Of a stretch of DNA of 7,517 nt, positions 1 to 5,500 are shown piece by piece. Source of the DNA: Methylomarinum sp. (lineage in GTDB: Bacteria > Pseudomonadota > Gammaproteobacteria > Methylococcales > Methylomonadaceae); the NCBI GenBank assembly GCA_013139755.1, contig WTAG01000259.1:1-7517 (forward strand). The letters are read 5' to 3'. Below the pieces are notes generated by a model, which was given only the letters and a program-made list of their open reading frames with translations, was not told where the DNA came from and ran no database searches. The translations under genes and the position numbers were made by a program. Every line of letters begins with the position of its first letter. Position 1 is the first letter of the stretch.

Positions 1-75
1 GCAGTTCCTAAGCATCAAGAATTGCTGGAATTAAAGGATCAAATTTTGAAGTCTGGTCTGGGCTTAAATTATTAG
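1..75 (+). CDS. C-terminal end of an unidentified gene (5' end outside the window)
   Basis: Reading from base 1, 24 sense codons run to a TAG at 73-75. The translated tail is AVPKHQELLELKDQILKSGL followed by GLNY. It looks like an amphipathic helix ending in a short tail. The other two forward frames are stopped within the first 35 bases. A run of 24 open codons can easily occur by chance, so the call rests on the protein-like composition and the lack of any other candidate. I do not recognise the family. If real, the gene is convergent with tssJ and may be another member of the secretion locus or an unrelated neighbour. Confidence 0.4.
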   Translation, partial: AVPKHQELLELKDQILKSGLGLNY

Positions 76-156
76 ATGGTTTTTAAGTTGGCAGCATGTT
101 TGATAGTTGTTAATGTGTCGTTGAATAATGAGTTAATAAATTATTATCTTAACCTG

Positions 157-258
157 TCTCCATAAAAGCAACTGGAGAAATGAAGGGACGTAGCCCATAT
201 GGATAAGAGAGTGCCTGCACGATACTTGCAGTATTCCGCAAAGCGCCTTACTGGCTAC
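157..258. other. Convergent spacer with strong base-pairing potential; possible structured RNA
   Basis: The spacer between the upstream stop codon and the tssJ stop codon is more GC-rich at 180-258 than its surroundings and can fold. There is a perfect 6-bp hairpin, TCTCCA 157-162 with TGGAGA 173-178. GTAGCC at 190-195 pairs perfectly with GGCTAC at 253-258. Inside that closing stem, TAAG 204-207 can pair with CTTA 247-250, GTGC 211-214 with GCGC 243-246 (one G-T pair), and CTGCA 215-219 with TGCAG 227-231. I tried to match known riboswitches, tRNA and common small RNAs and found none. There is no T-run after the stems, so it is not a standard intrinsic terminator. It could be a structured 3' region, a small RNA, or a remnant of a small mobile repeat. 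The strand is undetermined. Confidence 0.25.
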
Positions 259-275
259 ATATCATTTTTTGATAT
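259..275. terminator. Weak AT-only hairpin beyond the tssJ stop (possible bidirectional terminator)
   Basis: ATATCA at 259-264 and TGATAT at 270-275 form a perfect 6-bp inverted repeat around a TTTTT loop, about 12 bp beyond the tssJ stop codon. It lies between two convergent genes, where terminators are expected. The stem has little GC and no T-run follows it on either strand, so it would be a poor intrinsic terminator. Confidence 0.15.
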
Positions 276-287
276 AGATGATTGTTA

Positions 288-773
288 TTAGTTATCAGGG
301 ACTGTGTCAATAATCACTTTAAATTCCCCTAATTCAATTTTTAATGACTGTAAATTAAGCGGATCTATTTCCAGAAAAGATTTCCATTGAGCTCTGTCTA
401 GGTCTCGAAAGGCTGCTAAAACGGCAATGTACTTGCTGGTAGAATTGATTTCCAAGGTTTTTATACTTGATTGGCCGGGTTTGATTTCTATTTCTTCACG
501 ATATTTCAGATCTTTCGCTAATATGCTTTGATCGTTTTCATATAAAGCAAAAAAATCACTATTATTAAAGGTGTCAATCTGTGTTAATTGATAGATTCTG
601 ATGACAATGGGAGAGGCTCTTTTTTCTATATCTGGATTCAGCTTTTTAGACGCAGAGATTGTCAGGTTTAAAGTAATGGGTTCAGATGTGCCGCCAAATA
701 TTCCACAGCCAGATAATATAAAAATAGTACTTAGACTGATAATACATTTGAAAATAGAAAAAATACGTTTCAC
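288..773 (-). CDS. tssJ: Type VI secretion lipoprotein TssJ (VasD/SciN/Lip family)
   Basis: TssJ is the outer-membrane lipoprotein of the T6SS envelope complex. It faces the periplasm and holds the C-terminal region of TssM. The 161-residue product has a basic, hydrophobic signal peptide (about 1-22) ending in the lipobox L20-S-G-C23. Gly24 follows the lipidated Cys, with no Asp at +2, which fits outer-membrane sorting. The mature part carries family signatures: SPIVIRIYQL (54-63), DFFALYE (73-79), an EE...KPGQ stretch near 93-101, and FRDLDRAQWK (122-131), which resembles the usual GFRDxxxAxWR segment. The length is normal for the family. The start is GTG at 773-771: a TGA stop lies two codons upstream and a good ribosome-binding site sits 8 nt before it. 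Unusually, the gene is divergent from the rest of the cluster. In many loci tssJ sits directly upstream of tssK on the same strand. Confidence 0.95.
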   Translation of the reverse strand: MKRIFSIFKCIISLSTIFILSGCGIFGGTSEPITLNLTISASKKLNPDIEKRASPIVIRIYQLTQIDTFNNSDFFALYENDQSILAKDLKYREEIEIKPGQSSIKTLEINSTSKYIAVLAAFRDLDRAQWKSFLEIDPLNLQSLKIELGEFKVIIDTVPDN

Positions 774-781
774 TAGTCAGG

Positions 782-787
782 CCTTCC
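782..787 (-). promoter_or_regulatory. Ribosome-binding site of tssJ
   Basis: Read on the minus strand, GGAAGG lies 8 nt upstream of the GTG at 773-771. This is close to the anti-Shine-Dalgarno complement and well spaced. It decides the non-ATG start, since no ATG is available in the open frame upstream. Confidence 0.7.
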
Positions 788-811
788 ACATAAATGAATA
801 AACAATCTGAA

Positions 812-820
812 TTTATAGCA
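812..820 (-). promoter_or_regulatory. Candidate extended -10 promoter for tssJ
   Basis: On the minus strand the sequence reads TGCTATAAA, an extended -10 (TGn followed by TATAAA), about 40 bp before the tssJ GTG. It would give a short leader holding the ribosome-binding site. No good -35 hexamer lies 16-18 bp upstream. A 12-bp palindrome, TAAAATATTTTA (827-838), lies there instead. The region is so AT-rich that chance matches are likely. Confidence 0.3.
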
Positions 821-851
821 GAAGTTTAAAATATTTTATAGTGTAATTTTT

Positions 852-869
852 TTCTAAACCTTTTTAGAA
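852..869. promoter_or_regulatory. 18-bp dyad in the tssJ/tagH divergent control region; candidate operator
   Basis: TTCTAAA (852-858) and TTTAGAA (863-869) form a perfect 7-bp inverted repeat with a 4-bp CCTT spacer. It lies in the middle of the 193-bp region between the divergent tssJ and tagH starts: upstream of the candidate tssJ -10 on one side and about 38 bp before the candidate tagH -35 on the other. The geometry suits a dimeric regulator acting on both directions. The motif matches no regulator I recognise, and the AT-rich context raises the odds of chance. Confidence 0.3.
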
Positions 870-906
870 TGTTAATCAGAGCAATTCCTATTTTCATTAA
901 AAATTA

Positions 907-936
907 TTGCTTCTTTACTGGTAGATAGTCTATTCT
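907..936 (+). promoter_or_regulatory. Candidate sigma-70 promoter for tagH
   Basis: TTGCTT (907-912) and TATTCT (931-936) are separated by 18 bp, a reasonable though imperfect sigma-70 pair. They lie about 30 bp upstream of the tagH ATG at 967. The only Shine-Dalgarno-like stretch is a weak AAGAA at 956-960. I saw no sigma-54 type GG-N10-GC element in this region. Confidence 0.35.
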
Positions 937-966
937 TTGTGTTGTTATTTTAATTAAGAATTTGTC

Positions 967-2472
967 ATGCCTTTAATTTTGAAAATTTTATCATTTAATG
1001 GTCAACCCTACACTGAAGGGGAGGATGTCATAATTGATGAACAAGGAGGAACAATTGGCCGTTCGGATACTAACACCTTAATATTGGCAGATGAGAAAAA
1101 AACGATTTCAAGACGTCATGCAACAGTGGAATTTGAAAATGGACAATATAAGTTAATTGACAGCAGTTTGGCGGGGACTTTTATTGATAATGCTATTGAG
1201 CCAATCAATAACGCCAGTGTGCAATTAGTTGATGGTATGCAAATTAGAATTGGTGATTATGCTATTGTTTGTAGTATTACCGATGAGGTCTCTCCCTTTT
1301 TATCTGCTGCTCCAGTCAATCCATTTGCTGACGACAGCATAAACATTAAAGCCGAGGATAATGCATTATTAGATAATGTAGAAAGCGATTTTAATAGTCC
1401 CTTTTTGGCTGGAGAGCAGGAACATGACTTTTCTGAAGATTTACTGGCTTCAGTTGAAAAAAATACGGCATCAGATTTATTAAATACTTCAGAGAATAAT
1501 TTATTATTAGATCAGGTTACCTCTGATTTTAATGGCATGACTCCTCTTGCAGATAATAGCTTATTAGATACTGCTGCGGAAATGGAAGGTCAAGCGGATC
1601 AAGGTTTAATGGCAGAAAATGTCTCTTCCTTAAATGATAGTTTTGTGCCTGCTGAACCTATTAAAAAAAAATCGATTTTGGATAATGGCGAAATGCCTGA
1701 AGACTTTAACTTTGAGGATCTTTTTAAGCTTGAAGATAAGGCGTCTGAATATCCTTCTTCAGATCAGCAATTAGTTGTTGATGAACCAGTAGTTGAGGCT
1801 ATCAAATCAGCAGAGTTGAAGCAGGATACTTATGCTCATCCAGCTACTGTGCAGGCACCATCTGCTCCAGCTAAAGACGTTGTTGCAACAAATCAAGCAC
1901 CTGACATCGAAAAAACTCAACTTTTACAGGCTTTTTTGCGTGGAGCACAAATTGACCCTGAAAATATAGACTTTAGCAATCCTGATGAAAAAATGTCACG
2001 GATTGGTACCATGTTCAGACAGTTTGTTGAAAGTACCGTTTCTGTATTGAGAAGTCGAGCTGAATTTAAGAGTTTGTTTAGAGTAAGTGTTACCACTATA
2101 AAAAGATCAGATAATAATCCGCTCAAATTTGCTGTGACTACTGATGAAGCCATAAAGCATTTGATAAATGATGGGCAGGGTGGATTTAAGAAATCAGTTG
2201 AATCAATCGATGAAGGGTTTAATGATTTGTTGAATCATCAGCTTGCTATGCAGGCTGGAATTCAGGCTTCACTCACTGATATTCTAAGACAATTTGACCC
2301 TGCTACCATTGAGAAGCAGTATGAAGAAGGAATTGTATTGCAAAAAAAGTCAAAATGTTGGGAAAAATATATCCAGGTACATACTCGTTTATCTGAGACT
2401 GCGGTAGATGATTTTTTTGGCGATGCTTTTTCAGAGGCTTATGAGAAGCAGATGAAACAATTAAAAGATTAA
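967..2472 (+). CDS. tagH: T6SS-associated FHA-domain protein TagH/Fha
   Basis: TagH/Fha is a cytoplasmic phosphothreonine-binding protein. In characterised systems it promotes T6SS assembly downstream of the PpkA kinase/PppA phosphatase pair or binds phosphorylated TssL. The 501-residue product has an N-terminal FHA domain (about 1-105) with the expected recognition residues: G31-R32-S33, S48-R-R-H51 and S67..G70-T71. The usual Asn near the last motif is replaced by an F72-I-D-N75 sequence. A long acidic, Leu/Asp/Asn-rich linker (about 106-310) contains imperfect repeats (132-143 and 178-189). The C-terminal part (about 315-500) matches the T6SS-associated FHA C-terminal domain, including the typical NPLKFAVTTDEAI and a terminal alpha-helix with FFGDAFSEAYE. 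The ATG at 967 puts the first beta-strand of the FHA fold at the very N-terminus, as expected. It begins the + strand run and is followed by a repeat-containing gap before tssK. Confidence 0.93.
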   Translation: MPLILKILSFNGQPYTEGEDVIIDEQGGTIGRSDTNTLILADEKKTISRRHATVEFENGQYKLIDSSLAGTFIDNAIEPINNASVQLVDGMQIRIGDYAIVCSITDEVSPFLSAAPVNPFADDSINIKAEDNALLDNVESDFNSPFLAGEQEHDFSEDLLASVEKNTASDLLNTSENNLLLDQVTSDFNGMTPLADNSLLDTAAEMEGQADQGLMAENVSSLNDSFVPAEPIKKKSILDNGEMPEDFNFEDLFKLEDKASEYPSSDQQLVVDEPVVEAIKSAELKQDTYAHPATVQAPSAPAKDVVATNQAPDIEKTQLLQAFLRGAQIDPENIDFSNPDEKMSRIGTMFRQFVESTVSVLRSRAEFKSLFRVSVTTIKRSDNNPLKFAVTTDEAIKHLINDGQGGFKKSVESIDEGFNDLLNHQLAMQAGIQASLTDILRQFDPATIEKQYEEGIVLQKKSKCWEKYIQVHTRLSETAVDDFFGDAFSEAYEKQMKQLKD

Positions 2473-2503
2473 AGTTATTGCTCTTGGCTGTTTTGCTGCT
2501 TTT

Positions 2504-2537
2504 AAGTCCTCCCTTGCTGGGGAGGCTTGGGTGATGA
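2504..2537 (+). repeat. REP-like palindrome, copy 1
   Basis: A GC-rich hairpin, CCTCCC (2508-2513) with GGGAGG (2520-2525), is preceded by AAGT and followed by a CTTGGGTGATGA tail. Over 28 positions (2504-2531) it matches the reverse complement of copy 2 (2671-2698) at 22, keeping the order of flank, stem, loop, stem and TTGGG tail. Similar short elements with CCTC/GAGG stems and a TTGGGGTGAGG tail are common between genes in many proteobacteria. It lies 31 bp after the tagH stop and could act as a weak transcription barrier or 3'-end stabiliser. No T-run follows it. Confidence 0.6.
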
Positions 2538-2660
2538 CTGTATGGATGCAGGAGGTAGAACAACGCATGGAGCAGTTGCCGAGGAGATATTAAAAAATTT
2601 TTTCCTCTTTTAGTTCCTGATTATGAATATATTTTTGAGAAGAGGATTATTTTGTTCTCT

Positions 2661-2700
2661 CCTCACCCACCCCAACCCTCTCCAGTAGGAGAGGGCTTTA
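2661..2700 (-). repeat. REP-like palindrome, copy 2, inverted relative to copy 1
   Basis: A perfect 8-bp stem, CCCTCTCC (2676-2683) and GGAGAGGG (2688-2695), closes an AGTA loop. It is preceded by a CCTCACCCACCCCAA flank and followed by CTTTA. The order is the reverse complement of copy 1, so the pair forms a BIME-like arrangement spanning about 195 bp. It is the better preserved copy. The stem is stable enough to affect transcripts crossing from tagH to tssK, but the sequence after it is not a T-run, so full termination is unlikely. Confidence 0.7.
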
Positions 2701-2728
2701 AGAGTCTGTCTATACTAGGTCAATCTCC

Positions 2729-2737
2729 TGATACTAT
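2729..2737 (+). promoter_or_regulatory. Candidate extended -10 promoter upstream of tssK
   Basis: TGATACTAT fits an extended -10 (TGn-TACTAT) about 58 bp before the tssK ATG. It lies within a loose dyad: CTATA 2710-2714 with TATAG 2735-2739, plus AGG 2717-2719 with CCT 2727-2729. There is no convincing -35. A second promoter here would let tssK-tssL-tssM be expressed despite the palindromes upstream. The evidence is weak. Confidence 0.25.
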
Positions 2738-2794
2738 AGTAAGAATACAGCAAATCTATTAATTTTAAAGTGATGAGGTTAAGTCAAGAGTGTT

Positions 2795-4132
2795 ATGGCA
2801 GAGAATAACAGAGTAATTTGGTCAGAAGGGATGTTTTTACGGCCTCAACATTTTCAGCAACATGATCGATATATTGAATTACTGATTAATGGACACGTCA
2901 GTGGCTTGCAGCCATATCACTGGGGAATCACTAAACTGAAAGTGGATATGCGATTGCTGGCAATGGGGCAGTTTGCATTGGCCGAATGCTCAGGTATATT
3001 TCAGGATGGTGTGCCTTTTGATCTGCCTGAATATGATGCTTTGCCTAAGCCTATCGACATTCCAGAAGAAATGCAGAATTGCATTGTCTACTTGTCTTTG
3101 CCCGCGCGTCTTGATGGCTCTATAGAAATTGATAGTGATGAAAAGCCCAACAGTCTGGCTAGATATCATGCTGTTGAGACTGAAGTTAAGGATCATAATA
3201 CCAATTCTAATGAAGTATCTCCGGTTGTTATTGGTAACTTACAAACACGTTTGATGCTAGAGCCTCAAGAAAGAGCGGGGTATATTTGTATTGGCGTTGC
3301 TCGAATAATTGAATCACGCAGTGATAAAAATATTCTGCTAGATGAGGAATATCTTCCTCCGTTGATTAACTGTCTGGCTATGTCACGGATAAAAAACTAC
3401 ATCAAAGAAGTTTGTGGTTTGTTGCATACGCGTGGTGAAGCATTAGCCGGTAGGGTTTCAGAATCGGGAAGAGGTGGGACAGCAGAAATATCAGATTTTT
3501 TGCTTTTGCAGGTCGTCAATAGGTTAGAGCCTCTTTTTGAGCATTTACAGCACTTGCCTACTCTGCATCCGGTTGATTTTTATCGTATTGCAATACAAGT
3601 TGCAGGCGAGTTATCTACCTTTACCAAGAAAAATAAACGCCCAGTCAGTTTGCCAGAATATAAACATGACGATCTACAGCAGACTCTTTCCTATGTCATG
3701 GAAGAAATTCGTGATTGTCTGGGCATGGTGCTAGAGCAAAATGCTATTCCAATTCCTTTAACACCGCCTAAATATGGCACGCGTGCAGCAAAAATTCCTG
3801 ACCAGAATTTACTGAAAAGTGCTTTTTTTGTTTTGGCAGTCAATGCTCAAGTGTCATCTGAGCAGTTACGAAGCCGTTTTCCAGGGCAGGTTAAAATTGG
3901 CCCGGTTGAACAGATTCAACAATTGGTCAGGTCATCGTTACCCGGTATAACCGTTAATTCATTACCGGTAGCACCTAGACAAATTCCTTATCATGCGGGT
4001 TTTTCATACTTTGAATTAAATAAGCAAGGGGAACTGTGGCAACAAATGTATAAATCGGGTGGGTTTGCTATTCATATAGCAGGTGATCTTCCAGGTTTGG
4101 AACTTGAATTTTGGGCAATTAAGAACGGGTGA
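2795..4132 (+). CDS. tssK: Type VI secretion baseplate protein TssK
   Basis: TssK is the cytoplasmic trimeric adaptor that joins the TssEFG baseplate wedges to the membrane complex through TssL and TssM. The 445-residue product has the normal family length. It opens with the near-invariant start VIWSEGMFLRPQHFQQHDRY (8-27) and ends with the equally typical YFELNKQGELWQQMYKSGGF segment and a DLPGLELEFWAI finish. From the family, the N-terminal half forms the baseplate-binding shoulder, the middle a helical stalk, and the last ~130 residues the head that contacts the membrane complex. The ATG at 2795 gives the expected N-terminus. Its ribosome-binding site is weak: AAGAG at 2786-2790 lies only 4 nt away and GAGG at 2775-2778 is too far. 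The stop lies 4 bp before the tssL GTG, indicating coupled translation. Confidence 0.97.
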   Translation: MAENNRVIWSEGMFLRPQHFQQHDRYIELLINGHVSGLQPYHWGITKLKVDMRLLAMGQFALAECSGIFQDGVPFDLPEYDALPKPIDIPEEMQNCIVYLSLPARLDGSIEIDSDEKPNSLARYHAVETEVKDHNTNSNEVSPVVIGNLQTRLMLEPQERAGYICIGVARIIESRSDKNILLDEEYLPPLINCLAMSRIKNYIKEVCGLLHTRGEALAGRVSESGRGGTAEISDFLLLQVVNRLEPLFEHLQHLPTLHPVDFYRIAIQVAGELSTFTKKNKRPVSLPEYKHDDLQQTLSYVMEEIRDCLGMVLEQNAIPIPLTPPKYGTRAAKIPDQNLLKSAFFVLAVNAQVSSEQLRSRFPGQVKIGPVEQIQQLVRSSLPGITVNSLPVAPRQIPYHAGFSYFELNKQGELWQQMYKSGGFAIHIAGDLPGLELEFWAIKNG

Positions 4133-4136
4133 TAGT

Positions 4137-5498
4137 GTGAGTCAAGACGACCCTTTTAGTAATTATTTAGATGAAGATAAAACAGTATTAAAGCCTTCTC
4201 CTGGAAGACGAAACCAGAATGCTGATACTTCTTCACCTACTCTAACGCAGAATACACGCGTAGATTCGCCTGCTTCTTATAGACAGGATTCATCAGCAGG
4301 TACCCAGCAACTTAACTTACATTCAGATGAAAATGTGCTGGTGGGCTGTGCCTTGCCACTATTATCATTAGTGACTCAATTACGTAACTCTGCCAGTCAT
4401 GCGGATGTTTCAGGATTGAGAAATGCAATTATCAATGAAATCAAGACATTTGATACCAAAGCCAGACAATCTGGCTGTCCTGTTGACCAGGTACAAACAG
4501 CTCGATATGCATTGTGTTCATTGCTGGATGAAGTGGTGCTTAATACGCCGTGGGGCTGCAATAGCATTTGGAGTACCCAGAGTATGTTAATTACTTTCCA
4601 TAAAGAATCATGGGGTGGAGAAAAGTTTTTTCAGGTTTTGAATAATATTATTTCTCAGCCCGGAACGTATTTTAACTTGCTTGAACTTTTTTATTATTGT
4701 CTGAGTTTAGGGTTTGAAGGTAAATACAAAGTACAGGAACAAGGACAAAATAAATTATACGATGTAAGAGAAAACTTATATCAGGTGATTCAAAGGCACA
4801 AAGGCGATTATGAGCAGGATTTGTCTTTGCATTGGCGAGGAATTACAGACAAGCGCAATGTACTGTCACGCTACATTCCTTTGTGGGTTGTCGGGGCTGT
4901 TGCGGCAGCAATATTGACCTTGATTTATATTGGATTCTTATACGCTATCAATCAAAGTTCAGGTGCCGAGATTGGAGCGCAATATCAAATCAAAGATACC
5001 TTAAATGTTAAGCCTGAAGTCGTCAAAAAAATACAGCCTGCTAGTATCCCTGAAGTTCCACAAACACCGGTCATTGATAAAGTAAGGCAATTTTTGGCAG
5101 CAGAAATCGCGGCCAAAAAAGTAGAGGTAGTTGATGAGAATGGCCAGTCTATTATTCGTATCTTGGCGAAAAACTTTTTTGCTTCTGGTAGTGACAAAAT
5201 ACAGTCGAAATATTTACCTTTAATGCAGAAAATCAACCAGGCACTGGAGATTGTAACGGGGCAAATTACAGTGGTTGGTCATACCGATAATATACCGATT
5301 TTCACTGTACGTTTTCCATCAAACTGGGTGTTATCACAAGCCAGGGCACAGTCTGTTGCCAATATATTGCTTGCAAATGAACATCATCAAAATAGAGTGC
5401 TTGCAGAGGGTCGTGCCGATACACAGAGTCTGGTACCTAATGATTCCGCCAAGCATAGAGCGATGAATCGCCGTGTAGAAATTACCTTTAAGGACTGA
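4137..5498 (+). CDS. tssL: Type VI secretion inner-membrane protein TssL (DotU/IcmH) with C-terminal OmpA-like domain
   Basis: TssL forms the inner-membrane part of the T6SS envelope complex with TssM and contacts TssK. From the GTG at 4137 it has 453 residues. The N-terminus (MSQDDPF..., then EDKTVLKPSPG around Thr16) is typical of extended TssL proteins. The cytoplasmic DotU domain (about 60-240) includes PLLSLVTQLRN, YALCSLLDE (124-132), TPWG (137-140) and FHKESWGGEKFF (154-165). One transmembrane helix spans about 247-270. A periplasmic OmpA/MotB-like domain (about 340-452) carries GHTDN (381-385), FPSNW..SQARAQSV with Arg403 at the conserved peptidoglycan-contacting position, and NRRVEI (444-449). 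An upstream in-frame ATG at 4083 would add 18 residues unlike any TssL start and overlap tssK by 50 bp. The GTG lies 4 bp after the tssK stop with GGGTGA 4 nt upstream, so I prefer it. The fused OmpA domain does the job that a separate TagL performs elsewhere. Confidence 0.95.
   Translation: MSQDDPFSNYLDEDKTVLKPSPGRRNQNADTSSPTLTQNTRVDSPASYRQDSSAGTQQLNLHSDENVLVGCALPLLSLVTQLRNSASHADVSGLRNAIINEIKTFDTKARQSGCPVDQVQTARYALCSLLDEVVLNTPWGCNSIWSTQSMLITFHKESWGGEKFFQVLNNIISQPGTYFNLLELFYYCLSLGFEGKYKVQEQGQNKLYDVRENLYQVIQRHKGDYEQDLSLHWRGITDKRNVLSRYIPLWVVGAVAAAILTLIYIGFLYAINQSSGAEIGAQYQIKDTLNVKPEVVKKIQPASIPEVPQTPVIDKVRQFLAAEIAAKKVEVVDENGQSIIRILAKNFFASGSDKIQSKYLPLMQKINQALEIVTGQITVVGHTDNIPIFTVRFPSNWVLSQARAQSVANILLANEHHQNRVLAEGRADTQSLVPNDSAKHRAMNRRVEITFKD
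5490..5494 (+). promoter_or_regulatory. Ribosome-binding site of tssM inside the tssL 3' end
   Basis: AAGGA is formed by the last Lys and Asp codons of tssL and lies 6 nt before the GTG at 5501. It supports GTG rather than the ATG at 5499, which is followed at once by TGA. It also indicates translational coupling of tssL and tssM. Confidence 0.65.
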
Positions 5499-5500
5499 AT

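Larger units (their letters stand above)
2473..2794. other. 322-bp gap between tagH and tssK with repeats and no supported gene
   Basis: This gap interrupts an otherwise tight + strand gene run. It holds two diverged REP-like palindromes in opposite orientation and an AT-rich stretch (2590-2640) that includes the self-complementary AAAAAATTTTTT (2592-2603). A candidate extended -10 lies near its end. CCTCTT 2604-2609 and AAGAGG 2640-2645 can pair across a 30-nt loop. The largest + strand frame noticed here starts at ATG 2534 and codes for only 19 residues, with no protein-like features. Nothing here is recognisable as a gene. Confidence 0.6.

Noticed and set aside
88..103. Sigma-54-like TTGGCA...TTGA sequence
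   Set aside because: The required GC at the -12 position is GA here, and no + strand gene starts at a suitable distance downstream.
180..258. Cyclic-di-GMP (GEMM), other riboswitch, or tRNA
   Set aside because: The GGGACG stretch resembles part of GEMM, but the conserved GACGCAAAGC and downstream helices are missing. There is no T-arm GTTCRA sequence for a tRNA. The position, between convergent genes, also does not suit a riboswitch.
601..801. 66-codon + strand open frame opposite tssJ
   Set aside because: It lies wholly or mostly antisense to a well-supported tssJ, has no recognisable protein features, and runs into the divergent control region.
1917..2153. Antisense open frame within tagH
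   Set aside because: Shadow of the TagH C-terminal domain coding sequence, with no start signal or family features. The same applies to - strand frames at 2990-3196, 4985-5236, 6073-6297 and 7219-7422.
2303..2563. 86-codon - strand open frame across the end of tagH and the gap
   Set aside because: Its N-terminal part is the translated REP-like repeat (HHPSLPSKGG, a familiar artefact of such repeats) and the rest is antisense to tagH.
2534..2593. 19-residue open frame in the tagH-tssK gap (ATG 2534 to TAA)
   Set aside because: It begins inside the REP-like tail, has no good ribosome-binding site at normal spacing, and is short enough to be chance.
2676..2700. Intrinsic terminator after tagH
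   Set aside because: The 8-bp GC-rich stem is good, but it is followed by CTTTAAGAG rather than a T-run, and the similarity to copy 1 explains it better as a REP-like repeat.
3537..3734. + strand open frames in alternative frames within tssK and tssL (3537-3734 and 5275-5466)
   Set aside because: They overlap strongly supported TssK and TssL coding sequence and show no protein-like pattern.
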